Assembly: GCF_003129905.1 (NCBI RefSeq)
Contig: NZ_QFFM01000016.1
Coordinates: 1-64,000 of the forward strand
Reading direction: 5' to 3'
Length of the DNA: 64,000 bases
Source: Bifidobacterium callitrichidarum
GTDB taxonomy: Bacteria; Actinomycetota; Actinomycetes; Actinomycetales; Bifidobacteriaceae
Numbering within the stretch: the first letter of the stretch is position 1; each line of letters opens with the position of its first letter. Of this stretch, positions 36,478-47,559 are shown piece by piece. The translations under genes and the position numbers were made by a program. The notes beneath the pieces are model-generated. The model saw only the letters and a program-made list of their open reading frames with translations, was not told where the DNA came from and did not search any database.

Positions 36478-37128
36478 CTACTTGTTGAGGATGCTGGTGG
36501 CTTCAATGTCGGCAGCGATGGCCTTGGCCTCGGCCTCGTCCGGGCCGGGCACCGGGGCCATGAAGGCCTTGCGGTAGTAACGCAGCTCGTCCAGCGACTC
36601 GATGATGTCCGCAAGCGCGCGGTGGCCACCGTTCTTCGGCGGGCGGTTCTCGTAGACCGCCGGGTACCAGCGGCGTGCGAGCTCCTTGAAGGTGCTCACG
36701 TCCACGCTGCGGTAATGCAGGTGGCTCATGAGTCCCGGCATGTAGTGGTCGAGGAACTTCTTGTCCGAGCCGATGGTGTTGCCGGCCAGCAAGGGCTTGA
36801 CGCCGTCCGGGGTGAAGCGCAGCACGTATTCGGTGACCTTCTGCTCGGCCTCGGCAAGGCTCAGGCCGTGCTCCCATTCGTTGATGAGGCCGGAGCGGGT
36901 GTGCATGTTGCGCACGAAGTCGTTCATGTGGGCCACGGCGGCATCGGAAGGCTTGATGACGAAGTCCACGCCCTCGTCCAGCACGTTGAGATCGAAGTCG
37001 GTGGGCACCACGGACACCTCGACCAGCTCGTCGCCGCCGAAGATGTCGAGTCCGGTCATCTCGCAATCGATCCAGATCAGGCGCGAGTCCTTCGCGCTGT
37101 ACGTTTCCGCGTCATGTGCATCCACCAT
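36478..37128 (-). CDS. orn: Oligoribonuclease
   Basis: 3'-5' exoribonuclease that finishes degradation of RNA dinucleotides and pGpG; DEDDh family, 216 residues. Catalytic pattern: [10 protein letters not shown] (D21, E23), [12 protein letters not shown] (D122), and HRALADI (H169, D174). The C-terminal ~30 residues past the conserved core are acidic and longer than E. coli Orn (181 residues). GGAAGGCGG precedes the ATG. It is transcribed toward MITE copy A. In Actinobacteria orn is essential or nearly so. Confidence 0.95.
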   Translation of the reverse strand: MVDAHDAETYSAKDSRLIWIDCEMTGLDIFGGDELVEVSVVPTDFDLNVLDEGVDFVIKPSDAAVAHMNDFVRNMHTRSGLINEWEHGLSLAEAEQKVTEYVLRFTPDGVKPLLAGNTIGSDKKFLDHYMPGLMSHLHYRSVDVSTFKELARRWYPAVYENRPPKNGGHRALADIIESLDELRYYRKAFMAPVPGPDEAEAKAIAADIEATSILNK

Positions 37129-37189
37129 CGTGGGCCGCCTTCCGTAACTGTCGCTCGTAATCAGAACAGTTCAGACTATACCGCGGGGA

Positions 37190-37229
37190 ATACAAAGAGG
37201 CTCCCTTTCCGTAGAGGAAAGGGAGCCTC
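37190..37229 (-). terminator. Intrinsic terminator of guaB
   Basis: Perfect 14-bp stem (GAGGCTCCCTTTCC with GGAAAGGGAGCCTC), 5-base loop, followed on the minus strand by TTTGTATT; 58 bp past the guaB stop and 60 bp upstream of orn. Confidence 0.88.
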
Positions 37230-37287
37230 AAGTATGGGACGCGGCGAATCACCTGCTATGTCGGCGAATCACCGGCCGTGACCGGCA

Positions 37288-38886
<1,599 letters not shown>

Positions 38887-38911
38887 CTATACTGCCCCGC
38901 GCAATCCGGTA

Positions 38912-40210
38912 TTATGCCGGCTTCTTCTCCGATTCCGACGCTTCCGGATGCCCAGGCGCGACGGGTGCCGCAGACGCGGCGATGGCGCCCGGCATATCAG
39001 GTGCATCGGCAGAGGTCTTCCCCTCCCCCGGCACGAGTCCGGTGGGCTGGCCCGACTCGGCCGTGGCGTGGTGGGCCTTCTTGCGCGCGGCCTCCATCGC
39101 CAGGTTCTCCGCACGCATCTCCGGGATGCGGTGCTTGAGATACGGGTACATGGTGGCGATGGTGAGCACCACCACCGCGATTGCCATGCCGATGGCCACG
39201 TGCTGCGCCTTGAAGAACAGGATCATCAACGAACCGAATGCGATGAGCGCCGCCCAACCCCACAGGATGAGCACGGCGGCACGCACCGAATGACCGATCT
39301 TGAGCATGCGGTGGTGCAGGTGCATGCGGTCCGGATGCATCGGCGACTGTCCCTTGGCCAAACGTCGCACGATGGCCAGGCACATGTCCAGCACGGGCAG
39401 GAACAGCACCAGGATCGGCAGCAGGATCGGCATGAAGACGGGCAGGTAGATGCTGGCGTGAATCGAGGCCGGGTCGAGACGACCGGTCATCACGATGGAC
39501 GCGCAGGTGATGAGGTAGCCGAGCAGCATGGAGCCGGAATCGCCCATGAACAGTTTGGCGGGATGCCAGTTATGCAGGATGAAGCCCACGCAGATGCCCA
39601 CGAGACCCACATCGATGAGCGTGGCGAGTGAGGCATAGCTCGGCGAGGAACGGGCGATGATATAGGAGTACGCGGCGAACGCGATGCCGCCGATCGCCAC
39701 GATGCCCGCGGCCAGGCCGTCCAGGCCGTCCACGAAATTGACCGCGTTGATGGAGGCCACGATGAGGAACGCCGTGATCGCCATGGACAGGCTGGGGCTT
39801 GCGGTGACCAGCTGACCGCCCAACGGCAGCGAGATGATCTGCAGACCACCCCATGCCACGAACACGGAGATGAGCAGCTGCCCGGCGAGTTTGAGCATCC
39901 AGTCGAGGTCCCACAGGTCGTCCGCCATGCCGAGCAGGCTGATCATCACGCCACCGGCGAGGATCACCCACATCTGATAGCTGCCGGCGAACAGGCCGGA
40001 CAGGAACGGCAGGCGGCTGGCGAAGACCATCGCCGCCACGAAGCCGATGAGCATGCCGAGACCACCCATGCGCGGGGTAGGCACGGTGTGCACGTCGCGT
40101 GCGCGGACCTCGCCCACCGCGCCGATTTCGATGGCCACGTGACGGATCAGCGGGGTCACGAGCCAGGTCACGCCGCCGGCGATGGCGGCCACCAGAAGAT
40201 AGATTCTCAT
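38912..40210 (-). CDS. Undecaprenyl-phosphate GlcNAc-1-phosphate transferase-like protein
   Basis: Polytopic phospho-sugar transferase of the MraY/WecA family, 432 residues, about eleven membrane segments. Conserved cytoplasmic motifs are present: PTPRMGG, GMADDLWDLDW (DD pair), NFVDGLDGLAAG, GDSGSMLLGY and the HIH-like HPDRMHLHHRM. WecA-type enzymes start O-antigen, teichoic or cell-wall polysaccharide chains on undecaprenyl phosphate. A hydrophilic C-tail of ~60 residues (Ala/Glu/Pro/Gly rich) is not conserved. The ATG overlaps the TGA of the sua5 gene by four bases. In other actinobacteria this gene sits in the same place (rfe/wecA), which supports cell-wall linkage-unit synthesis. Confidence 0.87.
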   Translation of the reverse strand: MRIYLLVAAIAGGVTWLVTPLIRHVAIEIGAVGEVRARDVHTVPTPRMGGLGMLIGFVAAMVFASRLPFLSGLFAGSYQMWVILAGGVMISLLGMADDLWDLDWMLKLAGQLLISVFVAWGGLQIISLPLGGQLVTASPSLSMAITAFLIVASINAVNFVDGLDGLAAGIVAIGGIAFAAYSYIIARSSPSYASLATLIDVGLVGICVGFILHNWHPAKLFMGDSGSMLLGYLITCASIVMTGRLDPASIHASIYLPVFMPILLPILVLFLPVLDMCLAIVRRLAKGQSPMHPDRMHLHHRMLKIGHSVRAAVLILWGWAALIAFGSLMILFFKAQHVAIGMAIAVVVLTIATMYPYLKHRIPEMRAENLAMEAARKKAHHATAESGQPTGLVPGEGKTSADAPDMPGAIAASAAPVAPGHPEASESEKKPA

Positions 40211-40905
40211 GCGCCCAGTCCCCCGCCGTTGAGGTGGAGGGCCTTGCGAATCACGCTTTGGGCGATGACGCCCTCACGCAGGATCTCGATGCCGTCACGA
40301 CCGTACGGATCGGCGCGCACCACGGTGCTGGAGACATGGCCCGGCGTGGGGCCGCCGTCCAGATACAGGTCGACTTCGTCGCCGAACGCGGCGATGGCCT
40401 CCTCGACGCTCTGGGCGCTCTCCTCGCCGGAACGGTTAGCGCTGGAGGCCGCGACCGGACCGGTGGCCTTGAGGATGCGCAGCGCCAGCGCGGAGTTCGG
40501 GATGCGGATGCCCTGCGTGCCGGGACGACCGTCGGCGGTGTCGGCCAACGTTTTCAGCGTGCAGTCCGGACGTGCCACGGCGATCGGCGAGAACGCGCCG
40601 GGCAGGAACGCCGCGGAAAGACGATTCAGCGGCGACGGCAGGTCGAGACCGAGCTCATCCAACTGGTCGACGGAGGCGAGCAGCACCTGCAGCGCCTTGT
40701 ATCGCGGGCGGCGCTTGAGCCGATAGATGCGATCGATGGCATCCGTGTTGCGCGGGTCGCACGCCACGCCGTACACCGTGTCCGTGGGGATGACGACCAG
40801 GCCGCCCTCGCGTATGACGCGCGCGGCCTCGGCCAATGATTCCTCCGTGACCTTCAGCGCTGCTCCCCTACTCACGCCCTTGCCTCCGTTCGCCTGTTGA
40901 TTCAC
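40207..40905 (-). CDS. Threonylcarbamoyl-AMP synthase (Sua5/YrdC/YwlC)
   Basis: Makes threonylcarbamoyl-AMP from threonine, bicarbonate and ATP for the t6A37 modification of ANN-decoding tRNAs. The 232-residue product has the YrdC core: GGLVVIPTDTVYGVACDP, KRRPRYKALQVLL (KRP..KPL-type RNA/ATP contact), FLPGAFSPIAVA, GIRIPNSALALRI and SANRSGEESA. No Sua5 C-terminal domain, so it is the short YrdC/TsaC type. It is translationally coupled to the wecA-like gene by an ATGA overlap. The canonical upstream neighbour prmC is separated from it by an oppositely oriented acetyltransferase gene. Confidence 0.9.
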   Translation of the reverse strand: MNQQANGGKGVSRGAALKVTEESLAEAARVIREGGLVVIPTDTVYGVACDPRNTDAIDRIYRLKRRPRYKALQVLLASVDQLDELGLDLPSPLNRLSAAFLPGAFSPIAVARPDCTLKTLADTADGRPGTQGIRIPNSALALRILKATGPVAASSANRSGEESAQSVEEAIAAFGDEVDLYLDGGPTPGHVSSTVVRADPYGRDGIEILREGVIAQSVIRKALHLNGGGLGA

Positions 40906-41064
40906 AATCTATCATTGCACCATTGCGCCCGGACGGGTACGGTCGCCGGAGATGGAAGTCAAATCGTCGAACCAAATGCGAGCAACGCAGGCCCGTATGC
41001 GGTGCGGGTCATTACAATGGAGCCCGGTTTTTGTTTCCTTACGCAATAATATGGAGGACCTCCC

Positions 41065-41787
41065 ATGAGCGACATCGCCGCCGCAACCGCCAATCCAGCC
41101 GAACCCAACGGTTCCGATTCCATCAATCCCGCCGCCGAGCTGCCGCCCGTGGAACTGCGCTTGCCGCGCGCCAGCGAACACGAGGAGATGCTCGCCGGCC
41201 GCCTGTACAACCCGGCCGATCCGGAACTCGTCGCCCTGCGAGACAAGTCCGCCGACCTGTGCACGCGCTTCAATGCCACCTCGCGCGCCGACCACGCCAC
41301 CCGCAACGCCATCCTCGACGAACTGCTGCCGGGTCACGGCAAGCACCTTGACATTCTGGGCCCGGTGTTCTTCGACTACGGCTGCCACACCACCATCGGC
41401 GACCGCGTGTTCGCCAACTTCAATTTCACCGTGCTCGACTGCTGCCCGGTCACCATCGGCGATGATGTGCTGTTCGGACCGAACGTCTCGCTGCTGCCGC
41501 CGATGCACCCGCTGCGTTGGCAGGACCGCAACGTGCGCGAGGCCGCGGACGGTTCGATGTACGACTACGAGTACGGCAAGCCGATCGTGATCGGTTCGAA
41601 CTGCTGGTTCGGCGGCAATGTGACGGTGATCGGCGGCGTGACGATCGGCGAGGGCTGCGTGATCGGTGCCGGTTCGGTGGTCACGCGCGACATTCCGCCG
41701 CACACCGTGGCCGTGGGCAATCCGGCCCGCCCGATTCGCGAAATCACCGACAAGGACGCCTCCGCGCTGCAGTATTACGCGCTGTAG
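41065..41787 (+). CDS. Sugar O-acetyltransferase (maltose/galactoside type)
   Basis: Left-handed beta-helix acetyltransferase, 240 residues, longer than Maa/LacA (about 185-205) because of an N-terminal extension of about 35 residues. Landmarks: EHEEMLAGRLYNP (family start), the hexapeptide repeats from FFDYGCHTTIGDRVFANFNFTVLDCCPVTIGDDV, the catalytic-His segment PPMHPLRWQDRN, and NCWFGGNVTVIGGVTIGEGCVIGAGS. GGAGG lies six bases before the ATG. It is the only plus-strand gene between prmC and sua5 and ends at a dispersed hairpin repeat, as if this block was inserted into an older operon. Acceptor sugar unknown. Confidence 0.87.
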   Translation: MSDIAAATANPAEPNGSDSINPAAELPPVELRLPRASEHEEMLAGRLYNPADPELVALRDKSADLCTRFNATSRADHATRNAILDELLPGHGKHLDILGPVFFDYGCHTTIGDRVFANFNFTVLDCCPVTIGDDVLFGPNVSLLPPMHPLRWQDRNVREAADGSMYDYEYGKPIVIGSNCWFGGNVTVIGGVTIGEGCVIGAGSVVTRDIPPHTVAVGNPARPIREITDKDASALQYYAL

Positions 41788-41797
41788 TTTCTTCTCC

Positions 41798-41846
41798 GGC
41801 TCCCCTCAGTCCGCTACGCGGCCAGCTCCCCTCAGCGAGGGGAGCC
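41798..41846. repeat. Dispersed CTCCCCTCAGTC hairpin repeat
   Basis: GGCTCCCCTCAGTC..CTACGCGG..CAGCTCCCCTCAGCGAGGGGAGCC between the convergent acetyltransferase and prmC genes; probably serves as a bidirectional transcription end. Confidence 0.75.
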
Positions 41847-41855
41847 AAGATAGGC

Positions 41856-42734
41856 CTATTTCTCCGCGAAGAGGTAGCGGTCGCGGCCGGTCCAGTCCTG
41901 GCCGGTTATGGCGGTCGTGAAACCGGTGGCTTTGGCGTAGGCAACCAGACGGCCGCCCTGGGTTACGTCGTGTTCCATCACCAGCGCGCCACCAGGCTTC
42001 AACAGACGGAACGCGCGCTCGATAATGCGTTCGGGAATCAGCGTGCCGTCCGCCGAACCGCCATACAGGGCCAGTTCGGGATCCCAGTCGCGTACTTCGG
42101 GCTGTTCGGGCACGTCCGTTTCGGGTACGTACGGCGGATTGGTGATGACCATGTCCACCGTGCCGTCCAATTGAGCCAACGTAGTCAGCGACGTGGCGTC
42201 GCCCAATTCCAGCTGGTAGTTGGAGGCGATGGACGGGTATCGTTTCGCGGTTTCCGCCAGGTTCCGGCGCGTCCATTCGGCCGTGCGCGCCGACAGTTCC
42301 ACGGCCCACACCTGGCTGCCGGGCACTTCAGTGACCACGGCGAGACCGATGGCGCCCGAACCGGCGCACAAATCCACCACACGCGGGTGCATGAGCCCGT
42401 GACGGGTCATCCAGTCCAAACCGGCCTGGACCACGGTCTCCGTCTCGGGGCGTGGAATGAACACACCCGGACCGACCTTCAGGTCAAGGTAGCGGAAGGG
42501 CGCATGACCCACGATGTACTGCAACGGCTCGCGCTTGGCGCGGCGCTCCAGCATGGCCGAGAACCGGGCCTCGTCGTATTCAAGCGCACTTCCCATGAGC
42601 AGCGCCTTGTCCACGTCACGCAGCTCCACACCGGCCGCTTCGGCCAGCAGCAGTTTCGCATCATGCTCGGGCGTTTCGATGCCGGCCTCGCGCAGTCGCG
42701 CCGCCGACTCACGAATCACATCGGAAATGATCAT
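41856..42734 (-). CDS. prmC: Release-factor glutamine methyltransferase
   Basis: Methylates the glutamine of the GGQ motif in RF1 and RF2 to increase termination efficiency. The 292-residue product contains the N-terminal helical domain ([25 protein letters not shown]), the cofactor motif [15 protein letters not shown], and the signature [10 protein letters not shown] that holds the glutamine. Its ATG overlaps the prfA stop by four bases (ATGA), which is functionally fitting because its substrate is PrfA. Confidence 0.94.
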   Translation of the reverse strand: MIISDVIRESAARLREAGIETPEHDAKLLLAEAAGVELRDVDKALLMGSALEYDEARFSAMLERRAKREPLQYIVGHAPFRYLDLKVGPGVFIPRPETETVVQAGLDWMTRHGLMHPRVVDLCAGSGAIGLAVVTEVPGSQVWAVELSARTAEWTRRNLAETAKRYPSIASNYQLELGDATSLTTLAQLDGTVDMVITNPPYVPETDVPEQPEVRDWDPELALYGGSADGTLIPERIIERAFRLLKPGGALVMEHDVTQGGRLVAYAKATGFTTAITGQDWTGRDRYLFAEK

Positions 42735-43819
42735 TGCTGGTTGGCGAGGCGTTCGGCTTCGTCGGCCTGGATGTCGGAATCGATCACGGCCTGCAGGTCG
42801 CCGTCGAGCACGGCGTCCAGATTGTAGGCCTTGTAGTTCGTGCGATGGTCGACGATGCGGTTCTCCGGGAAGTTGTACGTGCGGATGCGCTCGGAGCGGT
42901 CCAGCGAACGGACCTGCGAGTGGCGCATGTCGGCGGCCTCGGCGGCCTCCTGCTCATGCTTCATGGCCAGCAGGCGGGACTTGAGCACGCGCAGGGCGGC
43001 GGCGCGGTTCTGGATCTGCGACTTCTCGTCCTGCATGCTCACCACGATGCCGGTGGGGATGTGGGTCATGCGCACGGCGGAGTACGTGGTGTTCACGGAC
43101 TGGCCACCGGGGCCGGAGCTCATGAAGATGTCGATCTTGAGGTCCTTCGGATCGATCTCGATCTCGTCGTCGTCCTCGTCGGCCTCGGGGAACACGATCA
43201 CGCCGGCGGCGGAGGTCTGGATGCGGCCCTGCGATTCGGTGACGGGCACACGCTGCACGCGGTGCACACCGCCCTCGTACTTCATGGAGGCCCACACGCC
43301 GTCCTCCGGGGCGGGCGTGCCCTTGGCACGGATGGCGATCTGCACGTCCTTGACGCCGCCAAGCTCGGTGGTGTTCTCGGACTGCACGTTCACGGTCCAG
43401 CCGCGCTTCTCGGCGTACCGGGTGTACATGCGCAGCAGGTCGCCGGCGAACAGCGCGGCCTCCTCGCCGCCGGTGCCGGCCTTGATCTCCATGATGGTGT
43501 CGCGCGCGTCGTCCGGGTCGCGCGGGATAAGCGCGGTGCGCAGCTTCTCCTCGGCGGCCGGCAGCTCCTCCTCCAGTCGCTTGGCCTCATCGGCGAAATC
43601 GGGGTCCTCGTCGGCCATCTCGCGCGCGGCCTCGAGGTCGTCCTTCACCTGCAGCCAGGACTTGTAGGCGCCCACGATGGCGCCGAGTTCGGCATGGCGG
43701 CGCCCCAGCTTGCGCAGCTTGTCCGGGTTGGACACGATTTCGGGGCTTGCCATCTGCTGTTCGATGGATTCATACTCCTCAAGCGCGGTCGCCGCCGCCG
43801 GGAACTGTTCGTCTGCCAT
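42731..43819 (-). CDS. prfA: Peptide chain release factor 1
   Basis: Terminates translation at UAG and UAA. The 362-residue product has the codon-recognition tripeptide PVT (192-194, in [10 protein letters not shown]), the peptidyl-transferase motif GGQ (238-240, in [10 protein letters not shown]) and the [14 protein letters not shown] block near 115-128. Start [10 protein letters not shown].. has AGAAG upstream. It precedes prmC with coupled translation and follows rpmE and a terminator. Confidence 0.96.
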   Translation of the reverse strand: MADEQFPAAATALEEYESIEQQMASPEIVSNPDKLRKLGRRHAELGAIVGAYKSWLQVKDDLEAAREMADEDPDFADEAKRLEEELPAAEEKLRTALIPRDPDDARDTIMEIKAGTGGEEAALFAGDLLRMYTRYAEKRGWTVNVQSENTTELGGVKDVQIAIRAKGTPAPEDGVWASMKYEGGVHRVQRVPVTESQGRIQTSAAGVIVFPEADEDDDEIEIDPKDLKIDIFMSSGPGGQSVNTTYSAVRMTHIPTGIVVSMQDEKSQIQNRAAALRVLKSRLLAMKHEQEAAEAADMRHSQVRSLDRSERIRTYNFPENRIVDHRTNYKAYNLDAVLDGDLQAVIDSDIQADEAERLANQQ

Positions 43820-43894
43820 GACGCTTCTTTCGCTTCTTTCCGTGGATGGAACCTGAACTGGAATACGTGATGAATGGTGAAGGGTGAAAAGAAT

Positions 43895-43955
43895 ACAAAA
43901 ACGCCAGTCCCACGGCGGACATGCCGAAGCATGCCGGACCGAGATGGACTGGCGT
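43895..43955 (-). terminator. Intrinsic terminator of rpmE
   Basis: ACGCCAGTCC (43901-43910) pairs with GGACTGGCGT (43946-43955) over a long loop that contains its own GGCATG..CATGCC hairpin; on the minus strand TTTTTG follows. It lies between rpmE and prfA and shows that prfA needs its own promoter or read-through. Confidence 0.82.
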
Positions 43956-43963
43956 GAAGAATG

Positions 43964-44176
43964 CTACTTGCTCCTCTTGCCGTAGCGCTTCTCGAAGCGA
44001 GCAACGCGGCCACCGGTATCGAGAATCTTCTGCTTGCCGGTGTAGAACGGGTGGCACTGAGAGCACACGTCAACGAACATGTGATCTTCCTTGCCAGCGG
44101 TGCGGGTCACGAAGGTGTTGCCGCACGAGCACGTCACCTCAACGGGGTGGTAATCAGGATGGATACCCTGCTTCAT
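43964..44176 (-). CDS. rpmE: 50S ribosomal protein L31, zinc-binding form
   Basis: 70 residues. The zinc ribbon ligands are present (CSCGN near residue 16 and [13 protein letters not shown]), so this is the C+ type of L31 that also serves as a zinc store. AGGAG lies seven bases before the ATG. It is followed by an intrinsic terminator and then prfA, the usual actinobacterial order. Confidence 0.96.
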   Translation of the reverse strand: MKQGIHPDYHPVEVTCSCGNTFVTRTAGKEDHMFVDVCSQCHPFYTGKQKILDTGGRVARFEKRYGKRSK

Positions 44177-44291
44177 TTGCGTCTCCTAATGATTCGGGGG
44201 ACCCGGGTCGCATGCCCCTATGGTATGCGTGAACCGGAACCTTTGGGATTGTACTCGCATGGGCGGACGGGCGCGCCGAAAACAGCATAAG

Positions 44292-44365
44292 TGGGGCCAC
44301 TCGGGCTTGAACCGAGGACCGGGCGATTATGAGTCGCATGCTCTAACCGACTGAGCTATGGCCCC
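44292..44365 (-). tRNA. tRNA-Met (anticodon CAT)
   Basis: 74-nt cloverleaf on the minus strand: acceptor GGGGCCA/TGGCCCC, D-arm GCTC/GAGC, anticodon loop CTCATAA, T-arm CTCGG-TTCAAGC-CCGAG, discriminator A, no encoded CCA. The first anticodon-stem pair is T-C. An elongator tRNA-Met is favoured; a lysidine-modified tRNA-Ile2 cannot be excluded from sequence, but an initiator is excluded by the paired acceptor end. Confidence 0.92.
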
Positions 44366-44474
44366 ACGCTGGCCTTTCACCCGCGAAGCGCCGCGGAAGC
44401 CAACCTGTCCAGTGTAGCACGGGCCGCACGGAACCACACGCCCCGCATATCCTCGGCTCATCGGCAATCCCCGC

Positions 44475-44513
44475 ACCCTGGACCGTACGGTCCAAGGTTC
44501 AACGGTCCAGGGT
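44475..44513. repeat. Hairpin and 15-bp tandem repeat after the ROK gene
   Basis: ACCCTGGACCGT (44475-44486) is the exact inverse of ACGGTCCAGGGT (44502-44513). The unit GGTTCAACGGTCCAG also repeats in tandem. It lies 35 bp past the ROK gene stop on the minus strand and may act as its transcription end, though no U-run is present. Confidence 0.6.
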
Positions 44514-44547
44514 TCAACGGTCGCCATACGCACCAGACATACGTCCG

Positions 44548-45774
44548 CTACTGCCCGATGTAGGCGAGCGGATTCTCGATGAACCGACGCAGACCCATTT
44601 CGGCGGCGCCGTACAGCGAGGGATGCTCGGACACCGGCGGCACGAACACGCGGATCTTCACGTTCGGATAGCCCAGGATCTCGGAACGCAGCCGGCCTTC
44701 GAGCACGGTGGCCAGCTCGTCGCCGAAGTGCGTCCACAGGCCGCCGAGCAGCACCGTATCCACGTCCACCATGTTCACGGCGGAGGCCATGGCGGAGACC
44801 AGCGCATCGGCCGCCTCGTCCACCACCGCGGCCACCTTCGGATCGCCGGAACGCCAGCGCTGCAGGAACTTCTCGATGGCCTCGGAACTGGTGGCCTCCT
44901 CGTTTTCGGCGATGCCGGCCGCCTCCACCAGCGCGCGTCGGCCGGCGAACGCCTCCAGGCAACCATGCCGTCCGCACAGGCACAACGGCCCATCCATCGA
45001 GACGGACATGTGGCCGATCTCGCCGGCGAATCCGTGCGAGCCGGTCACCACCTCGCCGTCGCGCACCACGGCGCCGCCGATGCCGATGTCGGTGGACAGG
45101 TAGATGAACGAATCCGTGCGGTCCACCACGTTCAGGAAGCCCGCACGCTCGGTGGCGTACCCGGGGATCTGGGCGATGGCGGCCATCTTGGCCTCGTTGC
45201 CGGCCACCACATCCAGCCTGCGCACCACGTTGAACCGGGTCAGGTTCACATTCTCCCAGCCGAGGTTGCGGGCCACGAGCAGCCACATGTCATCCGTCAC
45301 GATGCCCGGCAGGGCGAGGCCGGAGCCCACCACCTTGCAGCCGCGGCGCTTGAGCCGGCTTTCCAACGGGAAGGTCATGGCGTCCAGTTTGGCGAAGATC
45401 TCGTAGGGGTTCGTGTCGGTCATGTCCGCGCTGACCCACTCCTGACCGAGCGTGTCGCCGTTGAGGTCGAGCGCCAGACAGCCATAGCCATCGGTGTTGA
45501 TCTGCAGTCCGATGCCGGCGATGGTACCGCCACGGATCTTCAGCGGCGTGCTGGGACGGCCGTAGGTGGTGAGCACCACCGGATCGTCCTCCTGGATCAC
45601 CCCGCCATCCAGCAGCATCGAGGCCAGCAGCGACATGGTGGCCTTGGTCAGCCCGGTCTCCTTGGCGAGGTCCGCACGGCTCATCGGCCGTTGCGCGCGC
45701 AACAGGGTGTCGAGCGTGACCGAGAGGTTATGGTTGCGCAAATCTTCCTGATTGATTCTGCGTAGTCCCGCCAT
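44548..45774 (-). CDS. xylR: ROK-family transcriptional repressor of pentose genes (XylR type)
   Basis: 408 residues. N-terminal winged helix (about 15-75, RADLAKETGLTKATMSLLASML) is followed by a ROK sugar-kinase-like domain with DIGIGGAVVRDG, GEIGHMSV and the zinc motif CLCGRHGCLEA. ATP-binding residues are only partly kept, as usual in regulators. It diverges from xylB across 235 bp that contain the first of four matching operators. It is therefore the best candidate regulator of the whole pentose/XOS locus; xylose is the likely inducer. Genus-level regulon studies describe a ROK XylR in bifidobacteria; here the assignment rests on position plus operator distribution. Confidence 0.85.
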   Translation of the reverse strand: MAGLRRINQEDLRNHNLSVTLDTLLRAQRPMSRADLAKETGLTKATMSLLASMLLDGGVIQEDDPVVLTTYGRPSTPLKIRGGTIAGIGLQINTDGYGCLALDLNGDTLGQEWVSADMTDTNPYEIFAKLDAMTFPLESRLKRRGCKVVGSGLALPGIVTDDMWLLVARNLGWENVNLTRFNVVRRLDVVAGNEAKMAAIAQIPGYATERAGFLNVVDRTDSFIYLSTDIGIGGAVVRDGEVVTGSHGFAGEIGHMSVSMDGPLCLCGRHGCLEAFAGRRALVEAAGIAENEEATSSEAIEKFLQRWRSGDPKVAAVVDEAADALVSAMASAVNMVDVDTVLLGGLWTHFGDELATVLEGRLRSEILGYPNVKIRVFVPPVSEHPSLYGAAEMGLRRFIENPLAYIGQ

Positions 45775-45890
45775 GCCGCCCTGCCTTTCCGTGATTCCGC
45801 TCCCCCAGCGTCACCGAGAGCCCCTCACAAACAATACCGTCTTACGCACGCCCGACGATTGCCATCGCACGCTTCTTCGCGTGTTTCCGT

Positions 45891-45933
45891 TTGCAATCGC
45901 GGCTTGGAATACAGTATAGTTTAATCGTCTAAC
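45891..45933 (+). promoter_or_regulatory. Promoter and operator of xylB
   Basis: TTGCAA (45891-45896), 18-bp spacer, TATAGT (45915-45920). The palindromic operator GTTTAATCGTCTAAC (45919-45933) overlaps the last two bases of the -10, a repressing position. It is shared in form with the sites at 53466, 54216 and 57081. Confidence 0.72.
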
Positions 45934-46009
45934 TTATTCAGCATGGCGCGTCGAATATCCGGATATATCAGTGGATATCAGGCGCACGAACCTCACCGAG
46001 GAGGAATAC

Positions 46010-47530
46010 ATGGCGAAAGTACTGGTTGCCGGCGTCGATACGTCAACCCAATCAACCAAGGTCCGCATCACGGACGCCGAGACGGGCGAGCAGGTTCGCT
46101 TCGGCCAGGCCAAGCACCCGGACGGCACCTCCGTCAACCCCGAGTTCTGGTGGGAGGCCTTCCAGCAGGCGGCAGAGCAGGCCGGCGGCCTGGATGACGT
46201 GGCGGCCCTCGCCGTGGGCGGCCAGCAGCACGGCATGGTGATTCTGGACAAGCAGGGCAATGTGATCCGCGACGCCATGCTGTGGAACGACATCAGCTCC
46301 GCCCCGCAGGCCGCAGCCCTCATCGACAAGCTCGGCGAGGCCCCGGCCGAGGACAACGAGCCCGAGGATGTGACCGCCCGCGGCAAGCAGCGCTGGGTCA
46401 AGGCTGTCGGCTCCTCCCCCGTGGCCTCCTACACGCTGACCAAGGTGGCGTGGGTGGCCGAGAACGAGCCCGAGAACGCCAGGAAGATCGCCGCCATCTG
46501 TCTGCCGCACGACTGGCTGAGCTGGCGCATCGCCGGCTACGGTCCGGTGGCCGAGGGCGAGGACGCCCATCTCGAGGCCCTGTTCACCGATCGTTCCGAC
46601 GCCTCCGGCACCATCTACTACGACGCCGCGCATGACGAGTACCGCCGCGACCTCATCGCCATGGTGCTGGCCCCGGCCGAAGGCGAGGAGGCCGCCAAGG
46701 CCCATGCGGACGCCATCGTGCTGCCCACCGTGCTCGGCCCCACCGAGTCCGCCGCGGTCAAGGCCTCCCCCGCCATCGCCGGCAAGGACGTCGAAGGCGG
46801 CTGCATCCTGGGCCCCGGCGGCGGCGACAACGCCATGGCCTCGCTGGGCCTGGGCATGGCCGTGGGCGACGTCTCCATCTCGCTGGGCACCTCCGGCGTG
46901 GCCGCTGCCATCGCCGAGAACCCGGTGTACGACCTTTCCGGTTCCGTCTCCGGCTTCGCCGACTGCACCGGCCACTATCTGCCGCTGGCCTGCACCATCA
47001 ACGGTTCGCGCATCCTGGACGCCGGCCGTGCGGCGCTGGGCGTGGACTATGACGAGCTGGCCGAACTGGCGTTCAAGTCCGAGCCGGGTGCGGGCGGCAT
47101 CACGCTGGTGCCGTACTTCGACGGCGAGCGCACGCCGAACCGTCCGGACGCCACCGCGTCCCTGACCGGTCTGACGCTGCACAACACCACCAAGGAGAAC
47201 CTGGCCCGCGCGTTCGTGGAGGGCCTGCTGTGCTCCCAGCGCGACTGCCTGGAGCTCATCCGCTCCCTGGGCGCCCAGATCAGCCGCATCCTGCTCATCG
47301 GCGGCGGCGCGAAGTCCGTGGCGATCCGCACGCTGGCCCCCTCGATCCTGGGCATGGATGTGACCCGTCCGGCCACCGACGAGTACGTGGCCATCGGTGC
47401 CGCCCGTCAGGCCGCCTGGGTGCTGTCCGGCGAGGCCGAGCCTCCCGCCTGGGAGCTCAGCATCGAGGGCGTGGAGACCGGCGAACCCACCGAGGCCGTG
47501 TACGCCGCCTACGCCAAGGCCCGCGGCTGA
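46010..47530 (+). CDS. xylB: Xylulokinase
   Basis: Phosphorylates D-xylulose to xylulose 5-phosphate, which enters the bifid shunt via phosphoketolase. FGGY-family kinase of 506 residues: N-terminal AGVDTSTQSTK phosphate loop (Asp10), GGQQHGMV, the catalytic/C-terminal lobe GDVSISLGTSGVAAA, and LLIGGGAKS near the end. GAGGAGG lies five bases before ATG 46010; an in-frame ATG 13 codons upstream lacks a ribosome site. Divergent from the ROK gene. No xylose isomerase gene is in the window, so xylA must be elsewhere. The sequence after the gene is a MITE. Confidence 0.93.
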   Translation: MAKVLVAGVDTSTQSTKVRITDAETGEQVRFGQAKHPDGTSVNPEFWWEAFQQAAEQAGGLDDVAALAVGGQQHGMVILDKQGNVIRDAMLWNDISSAPQAAALIDKLGEAPAEDNEPEDVTARGKQRWVKAVGSSPVASYTLTKVAWVAENEPENARKIAAICLPHDWLSWRIAGYGPVAEGEDAHLEALFTDRSDASGTIYYDAAHDEYRRDLIAMVLAPAEGEEAAKAHADAIVLPTVLGPTESAAVKASPAIAGKDVEGGCILGPGGGDNAMASLGLGMAVGDVSISLGTSGVAAAIAENPVYDLSGSVSGFADCTGHYLPLACTINGSRILDAGRAALGVDYDELAELAFKSEPGAGGITLVPYFDGERTPNRPDATASLTGLTLHNTTKENLARAFVEGLLCSQRDCLELIRSLGAQISRILLIGGGAKSVAIRTLAPSILGMDVTRPATDEYVAIGAARQAAWVLSGEAEPPAWELSIEGVETGEPTEAVYAAYAKARG

Positions 47531-47559
47531 GGCAGCCTTAGGCATACGCCGATAGGATT

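Noticed and set aside
44292-44365. Initiator tRNA-fMet
   Set aside because: The first acceptor pair is a normal G-C, whereas initiator tRNAs in bacteria have a mismatch at 1-72 and GGG/CCC anticodon-stem pairs.
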